The notes: generated from the letters alone by a model not told the origin. Positions 9,025 to 17,556 are shown, counted from the first letter of the stretch. The stretch is 64,000 nucleotides of DNA from Erwinia sp. SLM-02 (GCF_037450285.1 NZ_JAQISN010000001.1:372001-436000), one strand, 5' to 3'. A program made the numbers and translations.

Positions 9025-9251
9025 AATTGACCCCCTTCTAAATCCTGCTGGTTGGATAATCCTTTCGTTCTCGTGCTCATTACATCATGTCATCCCATAA
9101 CGGTTACTCTTTAAAATGCGGTTATCGGACATTTTTATGATAATGGCTGCATACCGCATCAACTGATTTTCACCTTGCGGAAGGTTAAGGTAAGATGCAC
9201 GCAAAGCAATTGAAGGGAGTTTTTAGTAGGTATTGATCAGGGAGAGAGTCT

Positions 9252-9509
9252 ATGAGAAGACTATTGTTTGCTATATGGTGTGTGTTTTCTTTTGTCTTGT
9301 CTTTTTTGATATTCTTTTTATTGATTACTTTTATTCAAATAAATATTATCCCGCGTGAAATGCTGGAAAATTTTCTCGAACTTTTATCGATGACCGGTGA
9401 TGCAGCCTTTACCCGGTGGCTCTATTTCTCAGGAAGTGGGTTGTCGCTGGTATTAGCTATTATGACCTGTCATGAAGTGTGGTCGATGCAGCATCATGCA
9501 GAGGCCTGA
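9252..9509 (+). CDS. Small membrane protein of unknown function
   Basis: An 85-aa product with AGGGAGAGAG upstream of the ATG. Two hydrophobic helices are clear: residues 3-30 (very Phe-rich) and 56-74, separated by a polar stretch with acidic residues (PREMLENFLELLSMTGDAA). The C-terminus is polar with several His. Base use is AT-rich compared with neighbours, which hints at recent arrival or weak expression. It runs into a shared hairpin terminator six bases after the stop. I do not recognise the family. Confidence 0.65.
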   Translation: MRRLLFAIWCVFSFVLSFLIFFLLITFIQINIIPREMLENFLELLSMTGDAAFTRWLYFSGSGLSLVLAIMTCHEVWSMQHHAEA

Positions 9510-9514
9510 AAAAA

Positions 9515-9538
9515 TAAACGCCCGTTCGCGGGCGTTTA
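9515..9538. terminator. Two-way terminator with UUCG loop
   Basis: TAAACGCCCG and CGGGCGTTTA pair around a TTCG tetraloop. The minus-strand reading is followed by TATTTTTTC and ends the DUF883-type gene; the plus-strand reading is followed by ATTATA and can end the small membrane gene. Confidence 0.85.
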
Positions 9539-9570
9539 ATTATAGTGACGAACTCTTCAATACGGCAGAC

Positions 9571-9825
9571 TTATCTGCGGCCAAGTATTTTAGCCGCCAG
9601 AAAACCGACGCCGGCGGCAATGGCCAGTGAAACCAGCGGTGAATCCTGGGTTTTGGTTTTCACACAGTCCAGCGCATCATCAATAGCATAGGATGCCTTC
9701 GCTGCCTGCTGACGGACTTTCCCCTTGAATTCATGCTCAGGAGAGTCGACGGCTTTGCCAAACTCTTCCTGGCCTTTGCCGAGAGCTTCTTCCGCTTTAT
9801 CGTTCGCTTTATCAAACAGACTCAT
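9571..9825 (-). CDS. DUF883-type (YqjD/ElaB-like) tail-anchored protein
   Basis: An 84-aa product: a charged helical N-terminal part (residues 1-60, with the repeat-like DKANDKAEEALGKG resembling CsbD stress proteins) and a C-terminal hydrophobic anchor ending in IAAGVGFLAAKILGRR, the glycine-rich tail plus Arg pair of the YqjD/ElaB/YgaM family. Members of that family are inner membrane proteins that bind ribosomes in stationary phase in E. coli. AAAGGAGGC lies just upstream of the ATG. Single-gene unit, closed by the hairpin at 9515-9538. Confidence 0.75.
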   Translation of the reverse strand: MSLFDKANDKAEEALGKGQEEFGKAVDSPEHEFKGKVRQQAAKASYAIDDALDCVKTKTQDSPLVSLAIAAGVGFLAAKILGRR

Positions 9826-9937
9826 ACTGCCTCCTTTAATGGCATGATTTCCTCATGTGCGATATTAATCGTAGACCATTGGTGGCGGAAGATTGTCGGA
9901 ATTTGTATAAAAATATGAATTTACGATGATCTGAATG

Positions 9938-9967
9938 TAAAAAAAGGGGGGATCCTGCGATCCCCCC
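9938..9967 (-). terminator. Terminator of cioAB
   Basis: GGGGGGATC and GATCCCCCC pair around CTGC; on the minus strand the stem is followed by TTTTTTTACA. It lies 12 bp after the cioB stop. Confidence 0.92.
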
Positions 9968-9979
9968 TGATGGTTAATA

Positions 9980-10987
9980 TCAGTGGTAGCCTTCGTCCGG
10001 CTTAATTTTTCCGCGGAAGACGTAATAGCTCCAGAAGGTATAAACCAGAATCACCGGGATAATCATTAATCCGCCGACCAGCATAAAGCCCTGGCTCTGT
10101 GGCGGAGAAGCCGCATCCCAGATGGTGATGGACGGCGGAATGATGTTCGGCCAGATACTGATACCCAGACCGGTAAAGCCAAGGAAGACCAGCGCCAGCG
10201 TCAGCAGGAATGGCGTGTAGTGCGCGTGGCGTTTCAGCGCGCTGAGCAGCCCCCAAGCCGCGGCCAGCACCAGCACCGGTACCGGCAGGAACCAGAACAG
10301 GTTAGGCAGGCTAAACCAGCGGTGCATAATGTTTTCGTGCAGCAGCGGCGTCCAGACGCTGACGATAGCAATGACCACCAGCAGGGCCAGCAGCAGGGGC
10401 TTGGTCAGCGCGGTCATTTTGCGGTGCAGCTCGTTTTCGGTTTTCATAATCAGCCAGGTGCTGCCCAGCAGCGCATAGGCCAGAACCAGACCGACGCCGC
10501 AGAACAGCGTGAACGGCGTCAGCCACGCCAGCGCCGGGCCGCTGTAGGTCCGGTTGGTGACCTCAAAACCGTTAATCACCGCGCCCAGCACCACGCCCTG
10601 GCTGAAGGTGGCCACAAACGAGCCTCCGATAAATGCTTTGTCCCAGAACGGGCGATGCTCTTCTGTTGCCTTAAAGCGGAACTCAAAGGCCACGCCGCGG
10701 AAAATCAGGCCGATCAGCATAATCGTCAGCGGGGCGGCCAGTGCGGTGGTGATCACCGCATAGGCCAGCGGGAAGGCACCAAACAGCGCAGCGCCGCCCA
10801 GGATAAGCCAGGTTTCGTTGCCGTCCCACACCGGGGCGACGGTATTGACCATCATATCGCGCTCAACGGGATCCTTATTGAACGGGAACAGGATGCCGAT
10901 GCCGAGATCGAAGCCATCCATAATGATGTACATCAGGGTGGCGAAAACGATGATGGTAAACCAGATAATGGAGAGATCGATTCCCAT
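9980..10987 (-). CDS. cioB: CioB, subunit II of cyanide-insensitive bd-type quinol oxidase
   Basis: Subunit II of a terminal oxidase that passes electrons from quinol to oxygen. The start is taken at ATG 10987 (MGIDLSIIW), one base after the cioA stop, giving 335 aa; a longer frame to 11089 lies within cioA. Landmarks are MDGFDLGIGILFPF near residue 21, NGNETW-like VWDGNETWLILGG near 58, and FRGVAFEFRFK near 100. Eight to nine hydrophobic helices. It resembles the CioB/YthB branch more than CydB of E. coli (379 aa). No CydX-type small subunit follows before the terminator. Confidence 0.9.
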   Translation of the reverse strand: MGIDLSIIWFTIIVFATLMYIIMDGFDLGIGILFPFNKDPVERDMMVNTVAPVWDGNETWLILGGAALFGAFPLAYAVITTALAAPLTIMLIGLIFRGVAFEFRFKATEEHRPFWDKAFIGGSFVATFSQGVVLGAVINGFEVTNRTYSGPALAWLTPFTLFCGVGLVLAYALLGSTWLIMKTENELHRKMTALTKPLLLALLVVIAIVSVWTPLLHENIMHRWFSLPNLFWFLPVPVLVLAAAWGLLSALKRHAHYTPFLLTLALVFLGFTGLGISIWPNIIPPSITIWDAASPPQSQGFMLVGGLMIIPVILVYTFWSYYVFRGKIKPDEGYH

Positions 10988-10988
10988 C

Positions 10989-12413
10989 TTATTTTCCCTC
11001 TTCCGATGAATTGAGTTTTTCCTGCACCGCCGACAGCGGGCGAGAAGGCGTGTGCGAGGTACCCGGTCCGCCTTCTGGCGTGTGGTCACCTTCTCCTGTC
11101 TGAGGGCCTTTTTTAATCAGGTTCGCCAGATAGGTATAGCCGATGCCGAACACCGAGATATAAACCAGGATAAAGGCGATCAGCGAGATGGCCATCTGCA
11201 GCGTGCTGTGCAGCGAAACGGCGTCACGGGTGCGCAGCAGGCCGTAGATTACCCATGGCTGACGCCCCATCTCCGTGGTGATCCAGCCCGCAACCAGCGC
11301 GATCAGCCCGGATGGCCCCATCAGCAGGACAAACCACAGGAACGGACGCGAGGTATAAAGACGCTGGCCTCGACGCATCCACAGGCTGACCACGCCCATC
11401 AGGATCATCAGCATGCCCAAGCCCACCATCACGCGGAACGACCAGAACACCACCAGCGAGTTAGGGCGATCTTCTTTCGGGAAGCTCTTCAGTGCCGGAA
11501 CCTGTTTATCCAGGCTGTGGGTCAGAATCAGGCTGCCGAGGTAAGGAATTTCCAGCGCGTAGCGGGTTCTCTCTTCCTTCATGTCCGGGATGCCGAACAG
11601 GATCAGCGGCGTGGCTTCCCCCGGCGGGTTTTCCCAGTGGCCTTCAATGGCCGCAATTTTCGCGGGCTGATGTTCGAGCGTGTTCAGGCCGTGGGCATCG
11701 CCAATCATCGCCTGAATCGGCGACACGATCAGCGCCATCCACAGCGCCATGGAGAGCATTTTGCGAATAGCTGGCGTATCGTTTTTACGCAGCAGATGCC
11801 AGGCCGCCGAGGCACCCACGAAGAACGCGGTTACCAGGAAGGCCGCCACGGACATGTGCAGCAGTCGGTAAGGGAAAGACGGGTTGAAGATGATGGCCAT
11901 CCAGTCGGCGGGGACAACGATACCGTTTTCCACCGCATAGCCCTGCGGCGTTTGCATCCAGCTGTTAGACGCCAGGATCCAGAAGGTGGAAATGATAGTG
12001 CCCAGCGCCACCATGCAGGTGGCAAAGAAGTGCAGCCCGCGACTGACGCGGTTCCAGCCAAACAGCATTACGCCGAGGAAGCCCGCTTCAAGGAAGAATG
12101 CGGTCAGCACTTCATAGGTCAGCAGCGGGCCGGTAATACTGCCGGCAAACTGCGAGAAACCGGCCCAGTTGGTACCAAACTGATAGGCCATGACCAGTCC
12201 GGATACCACGCCCATTCCGAAGTTGACGGCGAAGATTTTTGACCAGAAATGATAGAGGTCGCGATAAACCTCGTTTTTGCTTTTCAGCCACAGGCCTTCC
12301 AGTACCGCAAGGAAACTGGCTAACCCGATGGTGATAGCGGGGAAAAGGATGTGGAAGGCTACGGTAAAGCCAAACTGTATCCTCGCCAGGTGATACGCAT
12401 CTAATCCGAACAT
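10989..12413 (-). CDS. cioA: CioA, subunit I of cyanide-insensitive bd-type quinol oxidase
   Basis: Haem-bearing subunit I of a bd-type oxidase. The 474-aa protein carries the haem-ligand His in ARIQFGFTVAFHILFP (residue about 21), the GMGVVSGLVMAYQFGTNW segment, and GRQPWVIYGLLRTRDAV with the WxxYG motif near 390. The quinol loop after helix 6 is short, which marks the Cio type rather than E. coli CydA (522 aa) or AppC. The C-terminus is a polar tail (GEGDHTPEGGPGTSHTP). Role: respiration under low oxygen or in the presence of respiratory poisons, such as plant cyanide; the latter is inference. Confidence 0.92.
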   Translation of the reverse strand: MFGLDAYHLARIQFGFTVAFHILFPAITIGLASFLAVLEGLWLKSKNEVYRDLYHFWSKIFAVNFGMGVVSGLVMAYQFGTNWAGFSQFAGSITGPLLTYEVLTAFFLEAGFLGVMLFGWNRVSRGLHFFATCMVALGTIISTFWILASNSWMQTPQGYAVENGIVVPADWMAIIFNPSFPYRLLHMSVAAFLVTAFFVGASAAWHLLRKNDTPAIRKMLSMALWMALIVSPIQAMIGDAHGLNTLEHQPAKIAAIEGHWENPPGEATPLILFGIPDMKEERTRYALEIPYLGSLILTHSLDKQVPALKSFPKEDRPNSLVVFWSFRVMVGLGMLMILMGVVSLWMRRGQRLYTSRPFLWFVLLMGPSGLIALVAGWITTEMGRQPWVIYGLLRTRDAVSLHSTLQMAISLIAFILVYISVFGIGYTYLANLIKKGPQTGEGDHTPEGGPGTSHTPSRPLSAVQEKLNSSEEGK

Positions 12414-13169
12414 TGCTTACCTCGATCTAGCATAATACTGCCTTTTATTTTTTTACCCACAATTAACAAATAGACTACATTATGAAAAAGTGAAGGTTGC
12501 TAATTGCGGGTTTCTCATCTACGACGGATTGATCCTAAGACCAAATCAGGTGAAGGAGTAGTAACAGTAATATTGATCGTGGGTATAACAGAAATCATTA
12601 TTACGATGAAGTGTTACGCTGACAGGTTAAATCACTGGCGGAATTTGTTAAAGCAGGCTAGTGAAATGCTGACGAGATGTAAAATTACTGTATCATTATG
12701 ATGGGTAAGCATTTTTACATCGGGCTTATTCGGCAAAAAATGCATCCATCTCGCCAGTAAGGCATCAAACTGCCCGCCGTATTCCAGGCATCTTTATAGC
12801 CTGAGGAGATATAAAAATACCTTCAAAGTACGTAAAGGATATAATAACCACAGAAAATATAAAGGTTTAGTGAAATATGTAAACCCGATGTTGCTAATTA
12901 GGGGGTGATTGGTTTTTTTACCCTGTACTTCTTTTTATTCTTCTACTACGCCCGCGTTATTCTTAAATCCCCTTCTGTAAATGTTAATAATGTAATACAT
13001 AAAAACACGCAAAATGAAATAAATTATTACATTTTAGTGGCGGTTATCTGTCCAATGATTGTCAAAAATCAAAATTTACCTGAGTGAAATATGCGCATTA
13101 GCCCTGGCGCAGGCGCCATGCTATAACAGCCAGTGAAAGCCATTTTTCGGCTGTTTACAGGGGAATGAG
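12414..13169. other. 756-bp AT-rich gap between cioA and the LysE-type gene
   Basis: Holds the cioAB promoter region (minus strand, CATAAT and TATTAT boxes close to the start) and the promoter of the exporter gene at its right end. Two short plus-strand frames (12504-12701 and 12905-13087) lack codon bias and recognisable motifs. A coding-like relic lies at 12700-12790. Otherwise nothing I can name. Confidence 0.5.
12700..12790 (-). pseudogene. Possible relic of a coding sequence
   Basis: Read on the minus strand, this stretch gives an open run LEYGGQFDALLARWMHFLPN... of about 30 codons with protein-like composition and higher GC than the flanks, but no start, no ribosome site and no continuation. 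It looks like the surviving end of a lost gene. Family not recognised. Confidence 0.3.
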
Positions 13170-13796
13170 ATGGAAATGTTGTTCGCATTGTTGCCGGTTT
13201 ATGCGGCCTATTTGCTGGGTACGGCCAGCCCTGGCCCCAGTAATATGGCGATCATGGGGGTGGCAATGAGCCAGGGGCGGATCCCCGCTTTGATGCTGGC
13301 TGCCGGAGTGATCAGCGGATCGCTGTGCTGGGCATTGCTGGTGGCCACCGGATTATCGACGCTGCTGCTGGCCTGGGCGCAGGCGGTGACGGTGATTAAG
13401 ATCGTCGGCGGTATCTATCTGCTCTGGCTGGCGTTCAAAGCGGCACGCAGCGCTGCGCAGAGCAAACCGCTGGCTAATAGTGCCGCGGTGGCGATGCCGC
13501 TGTCTTATCGTGCGCTGTATCGTCGCGGTTTGCTGCTGCATCTCAGCAATCCGAAAGCGATTATGGTATGGATGGCGATTATGTCTCTGGGGATCCACCC
13601 GGACGCATCTCCCTGGCTACTTCCGCTGATTGTTGGCGGCTGCGCGCTGCTGGGCATCGGGGTGTTCAGTAGCTACGCGCTGCTGTTTTCGACCCAGGTG
13701 ATGAGCCGGGGCTATCAGAAATGCCGCCGCGGTATCGAAGGGGTGTTTGCGCTGTTTTTCACTGCGGCAGGCCTTAAGCTGCTGTTTTCCCGCTGA
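13170..13796 (+). CDS. LysE/RhtB-family amino acid exporter
   Basis: A 208-aa inner membrane protein with the family's N-terminal GTASPGPSNMAIMGVAMSQGR motif (residues 17-37) and about six hydrophobic helices. LysE/RhtB proteins export amino acids such as lysine, threonine or homoserine; the substrate here cannot be told. Start at the ATG preceded by AGGGGAATGAG. It stands alone between the AT-rich gap and the convergent dehydrogenase gene, 42 bp away. Confidence 0.88.
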   Translation: MEMLFALLPVYAAYLLGTASPGPSNMAIMGVAMSQGRIPALMLAAGVISGSLCWALLVATGLSTLLLAWAQAVTVIKIVGGIYLLWLAFKAARSAAQSKPLANSAAVAMPLSYRALYRRGLLLHLSNPKAIMVWMAIMSLGIHPDASPWLLPLIVGGCALLGIGVFSSYALLFSTQVMSRGYQKCRRGIEGVFALFFTAAGLKLLFSR

Positions 13797-13838
13797 CATA
13801 TCGGCGGTGGAGACCGCGTCTCCGCCGCCGTGTGGTGC

Positions 13839-14909
13839 TCAGGGCTGATAGCCCGCCAGTTCGGCTTCAGGCATTCCGGCTTCGCGTGCCGCCTGGCACA
13901 GCTGCTGCCAGCTGTTGGCGTCAATCGGAATGCCGTTGCGGCGACGCGCTGCCCGCTGTTCTTCTTCCCACTCTCCCGGAACTTTAATAGCCTGTTCACC
14001 GGCCTGCGGCGAAGCTTTAACCCAGTCGATAAACCGCTGCGCTTCCTGCTGCATTTCCGGGGCATCAAAGGCGGCAGGATCCAGCACGATGCTGGTCATG
14101 CAGTTGAAAATCGCCGCCGGTGAGGTTTGCAGCGACTCCCGGTGAGTGGTTTTCCCCCCGGACAGGGCACCGCCAAGAATTTCACACATCACCGCCAGCG
14201 CATAACCTTTATGCAGACCAAAGGCCAGCAGTGACCCGTAGGGTGTTTCATGCATCACGCCGGGATCGCAGGTCGGCAGACCGTGGCTGTCTATCAGGTT
14301 GCCGTCGGCCACCGCCGCGCCTTTATTCCATGCCACGCGGGTTTTCCCGTAGGCGATGCCGCTGGTGGCGAAGTCCAGTAATAATGGCGCCTGGCCCGGC
14401 CGCGGAAAGACGGCGCAGAATGGATTGGTGCCGAACCGACGGTCGCTGCCGTTGAAGGGGGCAACCAGCGGATCGCCGACCACGTTGACAAAATGGAATG
14501 AAATCAGTCCGGCGCTGGCGCACATTTCGGCCCAGTGGCCAATACGTCCGATGTGGTGAGAATTACGCAGAGCAATCGCGCACATACCCAGTTCACGCGT
14601 GCGGCCAATTGCCAGTTCCATGGCCTCTGCGGCCATCACCTGGCCAAACCCCTGCTGGCCATCAACGGTTAACACCGCACCGGCATCTTTCACGATCTGT
14701 AACTGACGGTTTTGTTGCAAATTTCCCAGCGCACGGGAGGTCATATAGGTAGGGATCATACCCACGCCGTGGGAGTCGTGGCCTGCGAGATTCGCGGCAA
14801 CAAGATGGTCGGCGATTTTTTTTGCTTCGGCCTGACTGCTGCCTGCATGTTGCCACAGGCTTTCTACCATCTGATGCAGGCTGTCGGGGGCAATACGTAC
14901 TTCATCCAT
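13839..14909 (-). CDS. hcxB: HcxB (YbiC)-like hydroxycarboxylate dehydrogenase
   Basis: NAD(P)-dependent dehydrogenase of the malate/L-lactate family (not Rossmann fold). The 356-aa product closely follows E. coli YbiC/HcxB (361 aa): HLVAANLAGHDSHGVGMIP near residue 33, the active-site NSHHIGRIGHWAE near 117, FGTNPFCAVFPR near 165, and HKGYALAVMCEILGGALSGGKTTH near 232. E. coli HcxB reduces 2-oxo acids such as hydroxyphenylpyruvate. The minus-strand gene ends 42 bp from the LysE-type gene. Substrate remains inference from homology. Confidence 0.85.
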   Translation of the reverse strand: MDEVRIAPDSLHQMVESLWQHAGSSQAEAKKIADHLVAANLAGHDSHGVGMIPTYMTSRALGNLQQNRQLQIVKDAGAVLTVDGQQGFGQVMAAEAMELAIGRTRELGMCAIALRNSHHIGRIGHWAEMCASAGLISFHFVNVVGDPLVAPFNGSDRRFGTNPFCAVFPRPGQAPLLLDFATSGIAYGKTRVAWNKGAAVADGNLIDSHGLPTCDPGVMHETPYGSLLAFGLHKGYALAVMCEILGGALSGGKTTHRESLQTSPAAIFNCMTSIVLDPAAFDAPEMQQEAQRFIDWVKASPQAGEQAIKVPGEWEEEQRAARRRNGIPIDANSWQQLCQAAREAGMPEAELAGYQP

Positions 14910-14997
14910 AGCTGTGCTCCATGCTTTAACCGGTGAGTGGCGGGTATTATTGCGCCTTCATCCTATCCGGCTTGTTGCAGGAATGCGTAGCGTTTCT

Positions 14998-15023
14998 TAA
15001 AAAAAAGCCCACTGAACGTGGGC
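14998..15023 (-). terminator. Strong minus-strand terminator
   Basis: GCCCAC and GTGGGC pair around TGAAC; on the minus strand the stem is followed by eight T residues. The only candidate transcript is the one that would carry the small reading frame at 15168-15269. Confidence 0.88.
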
Positions 15024-15167
15024 AAATAAATCTATTTCTCGACTTTACCATTAGATGGTACAGGGGGATAGTCGCACGATTTCTGTAGAAAATATAATTG
15101 GTTATATAGATCGATTCGCAAATATCGATCTTATAAATCGATTACAGCAACAGGTGAACATTTTCTG

Positions 15168-15269
15168 TTACAGAAGCGGGTGTATCACCGCTGAGGGCGA
15201 ATAAATGTGGCTGGCTGCATTTTTGGCAGTCAGGCTGTAACGGCCCAGACTGGTATGGATTGTGCTCAT
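15168..15269 (-). CDS. Candidate small protein, 33 aa
   Basis: ATG at 15269 follows AAGGAGATCCCG, a near-perfect ribosome binding site with seven-base spacing. The frame reads MSTIHTSLGRYSLTAKNAAS... to a TAA. The peptide is polar to mildly amphipathic, with no membrane helix. A strong terminator lies 145 bp downstream on the same strand, so a short transcript of about 270-300 bases is plausible; between them sits the inverted repeat AGATCGAT/ATCGATCT (15108-15131). The gap of 655 bp between hcxB and ygbI otherwise has no gene. Family not recognised; it may be a small protein or a dual-function RNA. Confidence 0.5.
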   Translation of the reverse strand: MSTIHTSLGRYSLTAKNAASHIYSPSAVIHPLL

Positions 15270-15565
15270 CGGGATCTCCTTGTATACCTGGTATCTTTCA
15301 AGCCCCCTGTTTGCTGATTACCGGACAATCCGCTCCCTTTATCTGAACTTGAACAGAGTGGGTATAACGGTCAGGTTAAAGTTGGTAACAAGTAAGTCCT
15401 TAGAATGACGTTATAAGTGTAGCCAGAAAATGACCGTTCGGGTGAGGAGGTTGTGAGCCAAAGTGGGGGTTCGTGATGACAATCGCTATTTAACGAATGG
15501 ATTTGTAAAGATCCGCAGCGCTGATTATGACCGGGAAAAGCGTCATCGCGCTGCTCTCAGTGGGG

Positions 15566-16327
15566 CTAGCTGGCCAGGGTGATATCCAGATCCATCGCCG
15601 CTAATTCACGGCTGGCCGCGGCAGAAAGATGGGGATCGGTAATGATGGCATCAAACTGGTCGATCGGCAGGGCCAGAAAGGTGGCGATTTTATTGTATTT
15701 AGAGCTGTCGGCCAGCAGCACCCGCTTGCGGCTGACCTCGCCGGCGGCGCGCTTAACGGCAATTTTCTCTTCATCCGGCGTGAAGGTTCCCCGTGTTCCC
15801 CAGCAGGAAGCGGAGATAAAGGCGATGTCGACAGACAGCCCGCGCAGCGCCTGCGCAGCGGCTTCCCCGACGCTGGAACGGTTGTCCCGGCACAGCGTAC
15901 CGCCGGTGTGGATCATCCGACACTGGCTGCTATCAATCAGAAAGTTGGCAATCGCAAAGTCATTCGTCACGATCAGCAGATCGTCACGCACGCTGAGTTC
16001 GCGCGCCAGCGCCAGGGTGGTTGTACCCGCGTCCAGATAAATACAGCTGTTGCGGGGGATATGCTGCGCCGCCGCCGCACCGATAGCCTGCTTCTCCAGG
16101 CTGAACATGCTGGTTTTATCAAGATGTGAAGGCTCGCTGGACAGGCGCTCGGTTGAACGCACGCCGCCGGAAACCAGCATGACCGCTCCCTGTTCTTCCA
16201 GTTTCTGCAGATCGCGGCGTATCGTCATATGCGAGACGGCCAGCCGCTCCGTCAGCTCGGCAATGCTGACGACGCCGCGTTCCTGCACCAGCGATAATAT
16301 TTGTTGATGGCGTTCAACGGGGATCAT
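15566..16327 (-). CDS. ygbI: YgbI, DeoR-family regulator of the threonate/erythronate genes
   Basis: A 253-aa transcription factor with an N-terminal helix-turn-helix (VVSIAELTERLAVSHMTIRRDLQKLEEQG, residues 18-46) and a DeoR sensor domain with LDAGTTTLALA near 95 and the C-terminal DSSKYNKIATF motif that binds a phosphosugar. Start at ATG 16327, preceded by AAGGAGGGTTC; a longer frame to 16390 has no such site. It is divergent from ltnD, as ygbI is from ygbJ in E. coli, so it probably represses the ltnD-ygbN operon. The effector is not known. Confidence 0.88.
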   Translation of the reverse strand: MIPVERHQQILSLVQERGVVSIAELTERLAVSHMTIRRDLQKLEEQGAVMLVSGGVRSTERLSSEPSHLDKTSMFSLEKQAIGAAAAQHIPRNSCIYLDAGTTTLALARELSVRDDLLIVTNDFAIANFLIDSSQCRMIHTGGTLCRDNRSSVGEAAAQALRGLSVDIAFISASCWGTRGTFTPDEEKIAVKRAAGEVSRKRVLLADSSKYNKIATFLALPIDQFDAIITDPHLSAAASRELAAMDLDITLAS

Positions 16328-16553
16328 GAACCCTCCTTGCGAGTGGGCGGAGTAACAGGCATGGGCGTGGAGGCGATCGGCTGACGACACAACACCACAA
16401 TTTTTACCAATTTATCACGCTGTAGATTTATCGTCACAGCTTTTCACGCTGGATAATTGATTATCTGACTGAATATGTTTGTTTTTGTTGGAGTTTGCTT
16501 GTGTCGGGGTGTTGTTAATCTGTGTGAATGTGTCGGTCTTCTTTGTTAATTAT

Positions 16554-16603
16554 TGTGATATGCGTCACCAAGTTTGCCGCTAATAACGCCTATACTTCAC
16601 ACA
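16554..16603 (+). promoter_or_regulatory. CRP-dependent (class II) promoter of ltnD operon
   Basis: TGTGA-TATGCG-TCACC at 16554-16569 matches the CRP consensus TGTGA-N6-TCACA at 9 of 10 positions. A -10 box TATACT lies at 16591-16596. A start near 16603 would place the CRP centre at -41.5, the class II position. The divergent ygbI gene shares this 314-bp gap. Activation by cAMP-CRP fits a sugar acid catabolic operon. Confidence 0.7.
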
Positions 16604-16641
16604 AGAAAACAAATTATCACCAAAATTAACACGGAGAGCGT

Positions 16642-17556
16642 ATGTCAAACGCAGCATCAATGTCGGTTTGTGTCGTTGGCCTCGGTTCTATGGGGATGGG
16701 TGCGGCGCAATCCTGTATTAAGGCAGGCCTGCGGACCTGGGGGGTGGATCTCAATCCACAGGCGTTAAAAACCCTGCGCGACAGCGGCGCACAGGCGGCA
16801 GAGAGCCGCGCTGATGATTTTGCCGATAAGCTTGACGCGGTGCTGCTGCTGGTGGTGAATGCGGTGCAGGTTAACGCCATTCTGTTTGCGGAAAACGGTC
16901 TGGCTTCACGCCTCAAGCCCGGAACGGTGATCATGGTTTCCTCAACAATTTCCGCCGCCGATGCGCAGAGTATTGAGCAGCAGCTGGCACAGTATCAGCT
17001 GATCATGCTGGATGCGCCGGTTTCCGGTGGCGCAGTCAAAGCGGCCGCGGGCGAGATGACGGTGATGGCTTCCGGTAGCGATGCCGCCTTCGAGCGCCTG
17101 CAGCCGGTGCTGGATGCGGTGGCGGGTAAAGTTTATCGCATCGGCAGTGAGATCGGCCTCGGCTCAACGGTGAAAATTATCCATCAGCTGCTGGCCGGGG
17201 TGCATATCGCTGCCGGTGCGGAAGCCATGGCGCTGGCGGCGCGGGCCGGTATTCCGCTGGATACCATGTACGACGTGGTAACGAATGCGGCAGGCAATTC
17301 CTGGATGTTCGAAAACCGCATGCGTCACGTTGTCGACGGCGACTACTCGCCGAAATCAGCGGTGGATATCTTTGTGAAAGACCTCGGACTGGTGGCAGAC
17401 ACGGCGAAGGCGCTGCATTTCCCGCTGCCGCTGGCTTCCACGGCGTTTAACATGTTTACCTCCGCCAGTAATGCCGGCTTTGGTCGTGAAGACGACAGTG
17501 CGGTGATCAAGATCTTCAGCGGCATTACGCTGCCGGAAAAAAAGGAGCAAAAATAA
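16642..17556 (+). CDS. ltnD: LtnD (YgbJ), L-threonate dehydrogenase
   Basis: NAD-dependent dehydrogenase of the beta-hydroxyacid family that oxidises L-threonate to 2-oxo-tetronate, the first step of the pathway. The 304-aa product has VVGLGSMGMGAAQS at residues 10-23 as the nucleotide-binding motif, DAPVSGGAVKAA near 126 as substrate loop, and the catalytic Lys in GSTVKIIHQLLAG near 174. ACGGAGAG precedes the ATG. It overlaps otnK by one base. The whole set ltnD-otnK-otnC-otnI-ygbN follows E. coli ygbJKLMN in order. Confidence 0.92.
   Translation: MSNAASMSVCVVGLGSMGMGAAQSCIKAGLRTWGVDLNPQALKTLRDSGAQAAESRADDFADKLDAVLLLVVNAVQVNAILFAENGLASRLKPGTVIMVSSTISAADAQSIEQQLAQYQLIMLDAPVSGGAVKAAAGEMTVMASGSDAAFERLQPVLDAVAGKVYRIGSEIGLGSTVKIIHQLLAGVHIAAGAEAMALAARAGIPLDTMYDVVTNAAGNSWMFENRMRHVVDGDYSPKSAVDIFVKDLGLVADTAKALHFPLPLASTAFNMFTSASNAGFGREDDSAVIKIFSGITLPEKKEQK

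Noticed and set aside
11052..12242. 396-codon open frame on the plus strand opposite cioA
   Set aside because: Gln/Arg/His-rich mirror of a membrane protein gene, with no family motif; cioA is clear.
12504..12701. 65-codon frame in the cioA gap
   Set aside because: Weak start context, no motif, AT-rich sequence where such frames occur by chance.
12905..13087. 60-codon hydrophobic frame in the cioA gap
   Set aside because: Phe-rich translation of a T-rich stretch; GTG start without proper spacing to a ribosome site.
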